Shown: positions 17,561-26,370, counted from the first letter of the stretch. The stretch: DNA of 64,000 nt from Candidatus Schekmanbacteria bacterium (GCA_016188575.1 JACPHN010000133.1:1-64000), one strand, 5' to 3'. Translations and numbers: made by a program. The notes: a model not told the origin generated them from the letters alone.

Positions 17561-19115
17561 ACGGGCTTGATGCTACAGCATCCGACCTGGCGATTGGACC
17601 TTGCAAGCAAGGTCCCGCCACCAAGTCCCGGTCCTTTGGGACCTTGAGGTCCCTGCGCCGGCCGATCTCAGCCGCCATCCGTTCAGCTTGCGCGGGCGAG
17701 CCGCTCTGTCCCGTCCGACCGGTGCCGGACGGGTGAGAGCACGAGGCCGTGCTCTGCTTCGCAGCTTGGTACTGACTCGACGCCGCCCGCAGGAGCGACT
17801 CCACACCCGGCCAGGCCGCGAGGGCCTGATCCGCGTCGAGCAGGTTATTGGCGACATGACGCGCAAGATACGCGCTCATCAGGTCGCGTTGGATTTCGAC
17901 ACCGCATTCACAACGGTGCGTCCGTTCGCTGAGGGTTTTCTTCTTGATGCGCCCGCAGACGCAGGTTTGGCTCAAGCGGGTGGTACGGGTCGCGATGTCC
18001 TCGAGCTGGCCACCGACGGCGGCGGCTTTGCGCGCGAGCATGGCCACGAACAGTCCCGGCGCGCGGCGGCCGATACTCTTGCCCCAGCGCTTTTGCCATG
18101 CCTTGTAGGGCACCTTCTCGCTGCGCAGCACGTTGCCGCGCCGGATCAGGCGATTGGCGAGCCGACCATGGAGGCTTTTGCGATGCGCGGCGGACCGCCT
18201 TTCGAGCTCCGCCTTGCGGGCCTGCGCCCGGGCATACCGGCGCGATCGGTGCCACTTGCGCGAGCCCTTTTTCGACGTTCCATCGGCGTTGTAGCTCTCC
18301 GGGTTGGTGGCCCGCCGAGACCGGTCCATCGCGCGCTGGATCCGCCGGATTTCAACCTGCTTGGGCGCGAGCTCGGCGCAGAAGGTTTCGAGGGTTGCGT
18401 GGCGGTCGTCGACGGCGGCGATGGTGGAAGGGCCGAGGTCGAGGCCCACCACGGCGTTACCGGCAGCGTTTGCAGGCTTCTGATACGGCCGGCCTTCGAG
18501 GACGAGCTGGACGTACCAGCGCCGGCGCCCGCGAATGGTGCGGTGCAGGATCCGGCAAAACTTGATGCGCTGCTCGAGACCGTAGGCCACGACGGGATCG
18601 TCGGGATCGAGGCGACAGGGGATGGACAGACCGAGCCACTCGATGCGGCCGTGGCGATAGCGAATGCCCTGCTTGTTACTCTTGCCTTCGACGCTGAGCA
18701 TCTCGCCGGCGCGCTTGAACCGGGGCCGACCACGTTGGTCAAAGGCGAGCTGCTCGACCGCATTGTATGCTCGCGTCGCGATCTTCTGGACCGTATGGAT
18801 GTCGAGATGGTCACCGATCCAGCACGATGACTTGATGGAACCTGCGTAGGCGTGCAGATCGTATTCGGTGAAGCCAAACTTGGCACAAAGCGCCTTGAAA
18901 GCTGCCGTGCGCTCAGATCCTTTTGGCAACCGTTTGATGCGCTGGAAGTCACGCGACTGATTGCGCAACCCAAGACGGCGCAGGGCCTCTCCAAGGCAGG
19001 CGTTGTAGAGGTTGCGTGCAGCTTGCTCGATGCGCTTGAACAGCTTCTCGCCGTCCTTTGCGGTGGTCGCGAGGTCGAGCTCAAGGATAAAGCTTTTGGT
19101 TCTTGTGCGTTTCAT
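17448..19115 (-). CDS. tnpB: TnpB RNA-guided nuclease, Cas12 ancestor family
   Basis: 555 residues. The RuvC triad is present: Asp226 in VVGLDLGPST, Glu333 in NVLRSEKVPYKAW and Asp411 in QRDLMSAYLAR. Between the last two lies a zinc-ribbon of the CxCG...CxCG type (TCVCG 384-388 and RCECG 401-405), tighter than the usual CxxC pairs. The RuvC-III motif reads RDLMSA rather than the common DRDxNAA, typical of the larger TnpB-like branch. The residues after 430 form a Ser/Gln/Pro-rich tail that spans the omega RNA region. The N-terminal WED/REC-like part (residues 1-220) is complete. By analogy it cuts DNA next to a TAM under omega RNA guidance and helps retain the element. All catalytic residues are intact, so the protein may be active. 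Confidence 0.9.
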   Translation of the reverse strand: MKRTRTKSFILELDLATTAKDGEKLFKRIEQAARNLYNACLGEALRRLGLRNQSRDFQRIKRLPKGSERTAAFKALCAKFGFTEYDLHAYAGSIKSSCWIGDHLDIHTVQKIATRAYNAVEQLAFDQRGRPRFKRAGEMLSVEGKSNKQGIRYRHGRIEWLGLSIPCRLDPDDPVVAYGLEQRIKFCRILHRTIRGRRRWYVQLVLEGRPYQKPANAAGNAVVGLDLGPSTIAAVDDRHATLETFCAELAPKQVEIRRIQRAMDRSRRATNPESYNADGTSKKGSRKWHRSRRYARAQARKAELERRSAAHRKSLHGRLANRLIRRGNVLRSEKVPYKAWQKRWGKSIGRRAPGLFVAMLARKAAAVGGQLEDIATRTTRLSQTCVCGRIKKKTLSERTHRCECGVEIQRDLMSAYLARHVANNLLDADQALAAWPGVESLLRAASSQYQAAKQSTASCSHPSGTGRTGQSGSPAQAERMAAEIGRRRDLKVPKDRDLVAGPCLQGPIARSDAVASSPLVDCESPEKARPNMHADGPTPWWRYVQKVLPFRTPRL

Positions 19116-19453
19116 GATGCAACTATGTTACGATTCAATATGAATTACATAATACCAAGACAAGCGAAAAACAAGAGCCGCTTCACCCCAGGTCTGAAGC
19201 CCGGGGCAAGCGCGGCGAGACTTTGGTCTATGCCGGCTGCCGGCGCCGCGCAAGTAGGAGGACAGATCTGAATCCACCGCCGACGCGACTGCAAGCTTCG
19301 CCCCGGCTCACCTCCCTCCGCAAACGAGCGAGGGACGGAGGGCCGACAGCAACTCAAGCGAAACCATCTCGGCTTGCTTTGAGCCGCATGGCTCGGTAGT
19401 ATGCCCTTCGTTGCTCTCCGACTCCCGCGTCACTCGCTCGAAAGGTCCGCACG
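19116..19453. other. Intergenic gap: tnpB element left end and MITE half-copy
   Basis: This 338-base gap contains the left-end hairpin of the tnpB element (19186-19206), an AT-rich stretch upstream of tnpB likely to hold its promoter, and a left-half copy of the dispersed inverted-repeat element (19268-19342). No coding sequence is seen. Confidence 0.6.
19268..19342 (+). repeat. MITE-like element family 1, left-half copy (copy A)
   Basis: Begins CTGAATCCACCGCC and GCGACT, continues with a CACCTCCCTCCG...CGGAGGG hairpin, and lacks the right terminus. Matches the left end of the copy at 39827-39996. Confidence 0.65.
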
Positions 19454-20460
19454 TTGCCCACGGTCGCCCGCCCGACGTTCTGCCTGCTCATCGGAACGCG
19501 CCCGGAAGCGGTAAAGCTGGCGCCGGTGGTGCGCGCCTTCAAGAAAATCGGCATCGACCCCCTGGTCATCGCGACCGGCCAGCATGAAGAGCTCGTCAAT
19601 CCTATTCTAAGCGAGCTGCAAATTCTCGTCACCGAGCGGCTCGCCACGATGGATCCGGGACAGGAGCTCGGCAGTCTGGCCGGTCGCGTCGCCATCCAGC
19701 TCCAAAAAATCTTGCCCCGACTGCGCCCCGATGCCATGATCGTCGAGGGCGATACCACCTCCGTGGCGATCGCGGCACTGACCTGCCACTACAACCGCGT
19801 TCCCGTCATCCACGTGGAAGCCGGCCTGCGCACGGGCAATGAGCTCAACCCGTTTCCGGAGGAAGTCAACCGCAAGGTCGTGTCGTGCATCGCACGGCTG
19901 CACTTCGCGCCGACGGAAACGGCCAAGCTCAACCTGCTGCGGGAAGGCATCGCTCCCGATCGCATTCACGTGGTTGGCAATACCGTCGTCGATCAGCTCT
20001 ACTTCGCTCGCGACGAGCTGTTGCCGCGCTCGCGCCGTGACACCGGGATTCAGGCGATCCGCGCCACCGGCCGCCGCATTATTCTCGTCACCGGCCATCG
20101 CCGCGAGAGCATCGGCGCGGACCTCGTCGCCATCTGTCGAGGGGTGCGCAAGGTCGCGGAGAAATACGTGGGCGAAGCCGAGGTCCTGTGGCCGGTTCAC
20201 CTGAATCCGGCCGTCGGCAAGGCCGTCCACCGCCTCCTCGCCCGCACCCAGCACCGTCGCGCCGAGTGGTCGGTCCGCGGGCTCGAGAAATTCCTCCGAC
20301 TCGCCGGCTGGTGAACCGACACCGCCCGTCATGCCCGTCCTCGAGTCCATCGAAGTCCCCACCGGGCTACTACGCCTCGATGGCGCGCCCAACCACGGTT
20401 TTCGGCGATGGGCGGGCCGCAGAACGGATCGTGAAAGTCTTGCTGGAAACCTTCGCGTGA
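19454..20460 (+). pseudogene. wecB: Decayed UDP-GlcNAc 2-epimerase (wecB/mnaA)
   Basis: Residues 1-262 are a good WecB N-terminus: LIGTRPEAVKLAPVV, VEGDTTSVAIAAL, HVEAGLRTG, PFPEEVNRK, VGNTVVDQL, TGHRRES and PVHLNP. After HRLLA the frame runs into 24 unrelated residues and stops at 20312-20314. The typical C-terminal end reappears in another frame (YYASMARPTTVFGDGRAAER to LLETFA, ending 20460), and traces of middle motifs are in mixed frames. From PVHLNP to the end there are about 250 bases where about 370 are expected. The UDP-binding segment (TDSGG-QEE) is missing. The intact enzyme converts UDP-GlcNAc to UDP-ManNAc for surface glycans; this copy should be inactive. Confidence 0.8.
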
Positions 20461-21254
20461 CCGTGGCCGCGGCCCAGAACGCGCCGGCACCGCCGGAAAC
20501 GACAGTGTTCGTGGTTGTCCCCGCGTACAATGAAGAGGCGCGGATCGGTCAGCTCCTGGAGCGAATCGATCGCGATCTGCACGCCGCGGGCCTGACCTTT
20601 CGCATCGTCGTGGTCGACGACGGCAGTGGCGATGCCACCCCCGATATTGTCAATCGCCTTGCCGACCGCATCCCCATAGATAGCCAGCGCCACCCGCAAA
20701 ACCTCGGACTGGGCTCCACCATTCGCGACGGCCTGCAACGAGCCGTTGCGCTCGCCGGGCCGGAGGACTTCATCGTCACGATGGACGGGGACGATACGCA
20801 TCCCCCGGCGCTGATCGCGCGCATGGTCCAGGCGCTTCGGGAAGGCCACGACGTCGTCGTCGCCTCGCGCTACCGCCCCGGCAGCCGGGTGATCGGCGTG
20901 CCGCTTTTTCGCCGCTTACTCAGCTATCTGGGGTCCGGGCTCTTGCGCCTGACTTTTCCGATCGCAGGCATTCGCGATTACACGAACGGTTATCGCGCCT
21001 ATCGATCCGACTGCCTGCGCCAGGCCCTCGCGGTCTATGGCGAGCGCTTCCTCGATCAGCGTGGGTTCCAGTGCATGGTTGACATCTTGCTCAAGCTTCG
21101 TCCTCTCGGCCTGGTCATGGGCGAGGTTTCCCTGGTCCTGCGCTACGACCGCAAGCAGGGGCAAACGAAAATGCAGATCGGCCGCACGATTCGCAACACC
21201 CTGCTGCTCATTGCGAAGCGCCGCCTGTCGCCGGTCGCGCAAAGCCGTAAATGA
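20457..21254 (+). CDS. GT2-family glycosyltransferase, DPM1-like polyprenyl-phosphate sugar synthase
   Basis: GTG 20457 overlaps the stop of the wecB remnant as GTGA, so translational coupling to the former wecB is the natural reading; an upstream ATG at 20331 lies in decayed wecB sequence and is unlikely. The protein (about 265 residues) has the GT-A signature: VFVVVPAYNEEARIGQLLERI, IVVVDDGSGDATPDIV, the DxD-type MDGDDTHPP, and ASRYRPGSR. There is a hydrophobic segment near PLFRRLLSYLGSGLLRLTF and no C-terminal double membrane helix, like dolichol-phosphate mannose synthase. It would load a sugar on polyprenyl phosphate, the donor for GT-C enzymes such as those at 15552-17411 and 21208-22956. 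Its last 47 bases overlap the convergent GT-C gene. Confidence 0.85.
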   Translation: MTVAAAQNAPAPPETTVFVVVPAYNEEARIGQLLERIDRDLHAAGLTFRIVVVDDGSGDATPDIVNRLADRIPIDSQRHPQNLGLGSTIRDGLQRAVALAGPEDFIVTMDGDDTHPPALIARMVQALREGHDVVVASRYRPGSRVIGVPLFRRLLSYLGSGLLRLTFPIAGIRDYTNGYRAYRSDCLRQALAVYGERFLDQRGFQCMVDILLKLRPLGLVMGEVSLVLRYDRKQGQTKMQIGRTIRNTLLLIAKRRLSPVAQSRK

Positions 21255-22956
21255 ACGGGTGGTCGGTCTTGCGGGCGAAGCCGTAACCCAGGCGGCGAAG
21301 CGCAGCAACGAGCTCGCCGTCCACGCGGGTCGGCGTGAAGCCGCTCGCCGAGGCGTTTCCGCCGCCAAAGGCCAGCCACAGCGTTTTGGTGGCCGCAGAC
21401 CTGGAGCCGCCCGCGGCGCCGGCAGCCGGTGCCTCGGTCAACGCTACGAGCGCTCGCGCATCGTCCATCATCGCTCCCGGGGTTTCGATCAGGCGCCGGG
21501 CATTGTAGCAGAAGCTCTCTTCCATCTCCCGCGGAAAGAGCCGGCAGGCGAAGGACCGGGATCCGGCGCGGGATCGGCAGCGGCCGTCGGCCCAGTCATA
21601 GCCGCGCCGGCTGAGCTCGTACAGCGCCGGCACTCCGCGCAGCCCCGTAAACGCCACGGTGTCGCCGTCGGCGGCAACCCGGTCCAGCTCGGCGGCGAGC
21701 TCGCGCGCCTGCGTGCCTGTCGGGGGCGCCTGGAAGTAGGGAATGAGCGAGCTGACCATGCCGGCGCCAAGCGCTACGGCAACGATGATCGCGACTCCTC
21801 GTCCGATGCGACCGGCGGTAGCCAGCGTGGCGATCCCGTGGGCCACGAGCAGCACGAGCGCCGGGAATGCCAGAAAGTCGTAGCGACCAACGAGGTACAC
21901 GGGCCGCAGAAAGCTCGCCCACCACAACGGCAGGACCGGTGCCGCCACCAGTGCCACAAGCGCCATCGGCAAGCTCGTCGCGGCGCGCTGCAAGGGCGCC
22001 GATCCCGGCGGCCGCCCCGCGGGCTCGCCCGCGGGGCGCAGCCACGGGGCCAGCAGCGCGGCCAGACAGGCCGCCATCGCCGCGCTCCCGGCCATCCACC
22101 GCACCACTCCAGGAAGCTCGGCAGCAGCAACCTGCTTGACCAACACGGGCGAGACCCCAAGCTGGCCGCCGAGCACCAGCGTTTCCCACGATCCAACCAG
22201 GTGCAGAAACGGCGGCCGAGCTTCCCAGAGATCGTAGAGCCAGCCGTGATCAGGCAGGTAAAGGCCCTCGGTCGCCTGCATATACAGGCGCCACCCTGAC
22301 CATGGGATTGCCGTGGCGAGCCCGGCGGCACACCCGCGCAGCGCCGCCCTGCTCCAGCGCGACCCGCTGTGCACCCGCCCTTTCGCCGCCGCCAGCGCCC
22401 ACGCGGGCACAATGCCAAGTGCGGTGAAGTAGTGAAACTGCAGCGCTGCCGCCGAAAGCACCGCGGCGACCACAAAGTCACGCCGCAGAAACCTCTCGGA
22501 CGCGATCCACAGCACCCCGTAGAGCGCCAGCAGCAGGGTCACCGCGAAAATGTAGGCACGGGCCTCCTGCGAGTAGTAGACGTGCAGCGGTGCCAGGGCG
22601 GCAAAGAGCGCCGCGGCAAGCGCCGCGATCCGGCCACCGGTAGCGCGACCCGCCCAGTAGGCGACGCCGACGAACATCGCGCCCGCCAGGGCGGACGGGA
22701 GCCGAAGCGCCCATTCCGCGGACCCGGCGACCCAAATCCAGGCGCGCAAGAGCAGATAGTACAGCGGCGGATTGAAGTCGAAGCGGGCATACTGAAGCCA
22801 GTCCGGGCGCGTGGCGAGGTGGAACGAATACGCCTCGTCGAACCACAGCGGTTGAGCGCCGAGCGCCACACCGCGCAGCGCCAGCGCCAGGGCCACCAGT
22901 GCGGCAGCGGCAGGCAGATCGCCGCGGTTGTTCACCAGTGGCGCCGTCGAGCTCAC
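21208..22956 (-). CDS. GT-C fold polytopic glycosyltransferase (PMT/GT39-like)
   Basis: The start is placed at GTG 22956, which overlaps the stop of the preceding gene as GTGA; the open frame itself extends upstream within that gene. The product (about 582 residues) has around 11 helices and the GT39/PMT first-loop motif PLWFDEAYSFHLATRPDW with the DE pair, then FNPPLYYLLLRAWI and HVYYSQEARAY, all conserved in this superfamily. A soluble C-terminal domain of about 150 residues contains several Cys. Expected to move a sugar from a polyprenyl-phosphate donor to a protein or lipid acceptor on the periplasmic side. Convergent with the DPM-like gene, which could supply its donor. Confidence 0.8.
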   Translation of the reverse strand: MSSTAPLVNNRGDLPAAAALVALALALRGVALGAQPLWFDEAYSFHLATRPDWLQYARFDFNPPLYYLLLRAWIWVAGSAEWALRLPSALAGAMFVGVAYWAGRATGGRIAALAAALFAALAPLHVYYSQEARAYIFAVTLLLALYGVLWIASERFLRRDFVVAAVLSAAALQFHYFTALGIVPAWALAAAKGRVHSGSRWSRAALRGCAAGLATAIPWSGWRLYMQATEGLYLPDHGWLYDLWEARPPFLHLVGSWETLVLGGQLGVSPVLVKQVAAAELPGVVRWMAGSAAMAACLAALLAPWLRPAGEPAGRPPGSAPLQRAATSLPMALVALVAAPVLPLWWASFLRPVYLVGRYDFLAFPALVLLVAHGIATLATAGRIGRGVAIIVAVALGAGMVSSLIPYFQAPPTGTQARELAAELDRVAADGDTVAFTGLRGVPALYELSRRGYDWADGRCRSRAGSRSFACRLFPREMEESFCYNARRLIETPGAMMDDARALVALTEAPAAGAAGGSRSAATKTLWLAFGGGNASASGFTPTRVDGELVAALRRLGYGFARKTDHPFIYGFARPATGGASQ

Positions 22957-23945
22957 CGCGCCGGACTTTCCGGCGCCGCCGCGAGAAGATCCGGCCACTG
23001 GTCGTTGCCAGCATCGGGCGCCAGCCGTTGTGCCGATTCCCACGGTGTCCCCCGCCGCCAGAGGAAGATGTCGTAATCCGCCGTGTCGTGCTCGTGGCCG
23101 TGCGCCGCGGCTGCCCACGCCAGCCACCGGCCATCACGGCTCAGACGCGGAAAATACTCGTGACTGCGCTCGCCAGGCAGGTCGATCAGCACCTCGCGCG
23201 AGCCTGCGTCCGGCGAACCGATCATGACCCGCGTCCCGCCGCTTCCCCTCCCCTCGATCCACACGACGCGCGCCTCACCCGGCACCCAGCCGAGCTGGCA
23301 GCCCGGTCCCGGGAAGGCGCGGAATCCCATGGTGGACAGCTCCACCAGCCCGAACGCTCGCTGCCCACCGCGCACCGTAACCGCCAGTTTTCCGTCGCGA
23401 AGCTCCGGTTCGGCACCCTGCCCGCCGAGCAACGCGCCGAGATCCGCGAGCTCTTCCTCCTGCCCCGTCACGAGGTCCAGCCGGACAATTCGCGATCCCC
23501 GTGAGAAGACGATGCTGTCGCTCCCCCCGCCGAAGCCGGCGTGGAAGCCGTAGGCAGCGACGCGCCGCTGCTCGCTGCCGTCCGCGTTCATCACCCACAC
23601 GTCCCAGGGCGCCTGCTCGCGAAAGCTGACGCCTGGCTCTCGGCTGCGGCCGAACAAAATCCGCCGGCCATCGGGCGAAAAGCGGGGGAACGTGTCCACC
23701 AATGGTGAGCTCGTGAGCTTTTCCGGTTGCGGCGGCGCCGTCCCCGCCCCGAGCGTGAGCAGATAGATATCGTGGTTTCCCCCGCGGTTGGACGCCCAGA
23801 CGATCCTGCCTTCGAAGCTGTCCGTCCCGGCCTCGACGCCGCTCGGGAACCGTGGTGCCGTCGCCAGAAGCGTGGCCACCGCCAGCGCGGCGAACCCGGC
23901 CGGACCCAAGAGCCGCGCCCCGTCGTCCCCGCCGGGCAACCGCAC
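22953..23945 (-). CDS. TolB/WD40-like (PD40) beta-propeller protein, exported
   Basis: GTG 23945 has GAGG about seven bases upstream and directly follows the uspA stop; the longer open frame would start inside uspA. The N-terminus (LLGPAGFAALAVATLLATAPRF) is a signal peptide or anchor. PD40/TolB-type repeats follow: RIVWASNRGGNHDIYLL, FPRFSPDGRRILFGRS, DVWVMNADGSEQRRVAAY, EYFPRLSRDGRWLAWAA, YDIFLWR and GNDQWPDLL. This is a six-bladed periplasmic propeller of about 330 residues. It is translationally coupled to the downstream GT-C gene (GTGA overlap), so a role in the same envelope glycosylation pathway is possible; no enzymatic motif is seen. Confidence 0.75.
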   Translation of the reverse strand: MRLPGGDDGARLLGPAGFAALAVATLLATAPRFPSGVEAGTDSFEGRIVWASNRGGNHDIYLLTLGAGTAPPQPEKLTSSPLVDTFPRFSPDGRRILFGRSREPGVSFREQAPWDVWVMNADGSEQRRVAAYGFHAGFGGGSDSIVFSRGSRIVRLDLVTGQEEELADLGALLGGQGAEPELRDGKLAVTVRGGQRAFGLVELSTMGFRAFPGPGCQLGWVPGEARVVWIEGRGSGGTRVMIGSPDAGSREVLIDLPGERSHEYFPRLSRDGRWLAWAAAAHGHEHDTADYDIFLWRRGTPWESAQRLAPDAGNDQWPDLLAAAPESPAR

Positions 23946-23946
23946 C

Positions 23947-24414
23947 CTACACCTCTGGGGTCTCAGTGCTCTCGAAGTAGGGCACACACAGCACGGGCCG
24001 CCGTGTCGCGCGCAGAACCCGCTCCACCGTGGTGCCGAAAAGCGCTTGCTCGATGGTCTCGATGTGCCGGCCATGAGTGCCCATGACGATCATCTGAAAG
24101 TCCAGCTCGTGTGCCAGCCGAATGATCTCCACGAAGGGTTTCCCGACCACGACCATGGTGTTGATTTCGAGGTCGTCGCGGGCAAAAGTGGCCGCCAGCT
24201 TGGGCAGTTGCTCCTCGGCCCGATTGCGGAGAACTTCCGTGACGTGGGACAGGGTGCCGAGCCCGACCGCGGCGATGCGATCAATGAAGTGTTCGTCGAT
24301 GACGTGCAACAGATCGATTTCCCCGCCATCGGGCATAAGGGAGACGGCAAACTCGATCGCGCGAACGGAACCGGCGGAAAAGTCAACGGGAATGATGACG
24401 TCCCTGATGCGCAT
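23947..24414 (-). CDS. Universal stress protein UspA-family
   Basis: 155 residues, start ATG 24414 with AGGAGG upstream. Typical Usp fold: DVIIPVDFSAGSVRAIEFA at the N-terminus (the Asp contacts nucleotide), LLHVIDEHF, and MIVMGTHGRHIETIEQALFGTTVERVLR, which fits the ATP-binding pattern G-2x-G-9x-G(S/T). So this is an ATP-binding-type Usp, probably a dimeric cytoplasmic stress protein. It heads the minus-strand run uspA, PD40 protein, GT-C enzyme. Confidence 0.9.
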   Translation of the reverse strand: MRIRDVIIPVDFSAGSVRAIEFAVSLMPDGGEIDLLHVIDEHFIDRIAAVGLGTLSHVTEVLRNRAEEQLPKLAATFARDDLEINTMVVVGKPFVEIIRLAHELDFQMIVMGTHGRHIETIEQALFGTTVERVLRATRRPVLCVPYFESTETPEV

Positions 24415-24461
24415 GCTTTCCTCCTGAGATCGGTGCGTACCGATATCGGCAGACGCGTATC

Positions 24462-26144
24462 TTAGTGCCCCGCGCCGCCGACATTCCAGGGCAGGTCCGG
24501 GGCGGCTGGATCGATGATCTTCACGGCGGCCTCCTCGAGCATCGTGCCGGCCGCGACCCGGTACGCCACGAGGCTCCTGCGATAGGCCACGCGTGCGGTG
24601 AGCTCATTGAGCTGCGCTTCCGCGAGCGCCTTCTGGATTTCCAGCACCTGGAAGCTCGTCGACAGCCCGTTGGCGAACTTCACCTGCTCCGCCTCGAGGT
24701 TGCGCTCGGCCAGGTGTAGGGATGCCTTGGCCGCCTGTAATAGGGCGGCGCCATCCTCGAGCGCTCGCACGGCCGCGCGGACCTCGGTGGTAATCAACTG
24801 TCGCAGCGCATCCATTTGCGCCATGCCGCGCTCGAGCTCGTGCTGCTTTTGCCTCGCGCCGGCGCGCGCCTGGCGATTCAGGATCGGCACGGACAACGTC
24901 AGCCCCACTGACCAGTGGGGAAAGTCGCGATCGCGGATCTGTCGCCAGGCGTCGTTGACGCCGCCAGGGAGGACATCGATAACCTCGCCCGTCTCTGAAT
25001 CGTACACTTTGACGTCACCGCCGAGGCCTCCCCAGCCGTACTGGGCGTCCAGGTCCAGTTTCGGAAGCCGCGCATTGCGTGAGACCTTCGCGCTCAGCTT
25101 GAGCGTCTCCACGGCGAGGAGCTGTTGGTGAATCTCAGGCCGCTGGTTCATGGCGGTGGCGATGGCCGCGTTCAGCTCGGGGTGCACCTCGGTCGTCTCC
25201 AGCGTCTCGGAGATGCGTATCGTCGCCGCCCATTCCTCCGGCGATGCGAATCCGAGAATGCGCTTCAGCTCATCCTCGCGACTGGCCGCGACGTTGCGGG
25301 CGGCGATGAGCTCCTGCTCCCGCACCGCCACGCCGGCCTCCGACTGCACGATGTCGATCTTCGCCGCGGCGCCGACCCGAATCCGCTCCGCCGTCTGGTC
25401 GCGGAGCTTCCTGGCCAGATCCCGGGACTGCTCCTTCACCTGCATCGCCTCTCGCGCCGCGATCAAATCCCAGTAGGTGTGCTCGAGAAGCTGTAGCGTC
25501 GAGACGACCTTCAGCGCAAATGCGGCCGAGCTCTGCTGGCGGGTGTTCTTGGCGACGATAATGCCAGCACGCGTCGGCGCCGTGCCGAAACCTTTGAGCA
25601 GCGGTTGTACCAGCGATGCGGAGAGCCCCGCCGCGTAGCTGGGATTGACGCTGTAGAAAAAGGAGTTGTTTTCCGTGCGCGTCATCGTTGCGCCAACAGA
25701 CAAGGCCGTGCCAATTGGCAAGAGCTGCGTCACGCCCAACGAATAGTCCTGGGTCTTCGTCTCGAGCACGCTGGCCCCGGCGAGCGACGTGCTCGTCGCG
25801 GAGTCGGACCTGGACTGCCGGTTGACCAGCGAAAACGCGGGGTCAAAGATTCCGAACGCGGCAGCCGCCGAGTCGTCGGCGATGGCGACATCATAGCGCT
25901 GCACGCGCAGGTCGAGGTTGCGGCTGAGCGACAGCGAATAGGCGGTCTGTAGCGCCAGCTCCACCGCCCCATCCTTCAGCGGTAGCTCCACGCCGCCCGC
26001 GTCGGGTAGCGCCGAGACGGTGACGGGCTCGGCGAGCGCTGGCGGGAGCGAGGACAGCCCTGCCAGGACAATGGTGATCGCCTTGGTCAGCGCGACCGAG
26101 AGCAAGCGGCGAACGGACAACGAGCTTCGAGCGAGTCCAGACAT
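24462..26144 (-). CDS. TolC-family outer-membrane efflux channel protein
   Basis: ATG 26144 is used (AAAGGAAA just upstream); it gives a 560-residue precursor with signal peptide (RRLLSVALTKAITIVLAGLSSLPPALA). The long alpha-helical repeats of the TolC/OEP family are evident: LQTAYSLSLSRNLDLRVQ, ALKVVSTLQLLEHTYWDLIAAREAMQV, ARKLRDQTAERIRVGAAAKIDIVQSEAGVAVREQELI in the first half and the matching KASLHLAERNLEAEQVKFANGLSTSFQVLEIQKALAEAQ in the second. No partner membrane-fusion protein or inner-membrane pump is adjacent, so the exported substrate is unknown. It would form a trimeric outer-membrane duct, showing that the organism is diderm. Confidence 0.88.
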   Translation of the reverse strand: MSGLARSSLSVRRLLSVALTKAITIVLAGLSSLPPALAEPVTVSALPDAGGVELPLKDGAVELALQTAYSLSLSRNLDLRVQRYDVAIADDSAAAAFGIFDPAFSLVNRQSRSDSATSTSLAGASVLETKTQDYSLGVTQLLPIGTALSVGATMTRTENNSFFYSVNPSYAAGLSASLVQPLLKGFGTAPTRAGIIVAKNTRQQSSAAFALKVVSTLQLLEHTYWDLIAAREAMQVKEQSRDLARKLRDQTAERIRVGAAAKIDIVQSEAGVAVREQELIAARNVAASREDELKRILGFASPEEWAATIRISETLETTEVHPELNAAIATAMNQRPEIHQQLLAVETLKLSAKVSRNARLPKLDLDAQYGWGGLGGDVKVYDSETGEVIDVLPGGVNDAWRQIRDRDFPHWSVGLTLSVPILNRQARAGARQKQHELERGMAQMDALRQLITTEVRAAVRALEDGAALLQAAKASLHLAERNLEAEQVKFANGLSTSFQVLEIQKALAEAQLNELTARVAYRRSLVAYRVAAGTMLEEAAVKIIDPAAPDLPWNVGGAGH

Positions 26145-26251
26145 CACATTTCCTTTCGCTGGCCGAAGACGGCTCTGCGCGCGAACCCGGCACCAGTTTT
26201 CCACGGGGCACCATAGCTCTGCCGGCGCTCTCATTCAAGAGCGGGCGAGCA

Positions 26252-26300
26252 CCTGGATCCACCGCCGGCTCGGCGTCGACGCGCGGGCGGTGGACTCAGG
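26252..26300. repeat. MITE-like element family 1, minimal copy (copy B)
   Basis: Only the two termini remain: CCTGGATCCACCGCC and GGCGGTGGACTCAGG, separated by 19 bases. This is the inverted-repeat structure of the family without its core. Confidence 0.65.
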
Positions 26301-26347
26301 AGCATGAGAATCATACATTCGACTTGATAAGACGATCGAACGGCGAG

Positions 26348-26365
26348 AACCGTTGCATAACGGTT
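26348..26365. promoter_or_regulatory. Perfect dyad upstream of acs
   Basis: AACCGTT-GCAT-AACGGTT, a 7-bp perfect inverted repeat about 190 bases before the acs start, sized like a dimeric repressor operator. It abuts the G/C hairpin 26371-26390. Confidence 0.35.
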
Positions 26366-26370
26366 GACCT

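Larger units (their letters stand above)
17437..19206 (-). mobile_element. Solitary IS200/IS605-type tnpB element (IS1341-like)
   Basis: A tnpB gene is bounded by short subterminal hairpins. At the right end 17437-17461 the minus strand reads CCCCCCGGCTTTAGCCGTGG, the classic IS605-family end hairpin. At the left end 19186-19206 an imperfect hairpin is built on CCCCAGG...CCCGGGG. No tnpA (Y1 transposase) is present, so movement would need a tnpA in trans. It sits between the GT-C gene and the wecB remnant. Exact ends need comparison with an empty site. Confidence 0.7.

Noticed and set aside
17601-18830. 409-residue plus-strand ORF opposite tnpB
   Set aside because: Long only because of GC bias; the opposite strand has intact TnpB motifs.
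21037-22299. 420-residue plus-strand ORF
   Set aside because: Shadow of the GT-C gene 21208-22956; Arg/Gln-rich with no domain signal.
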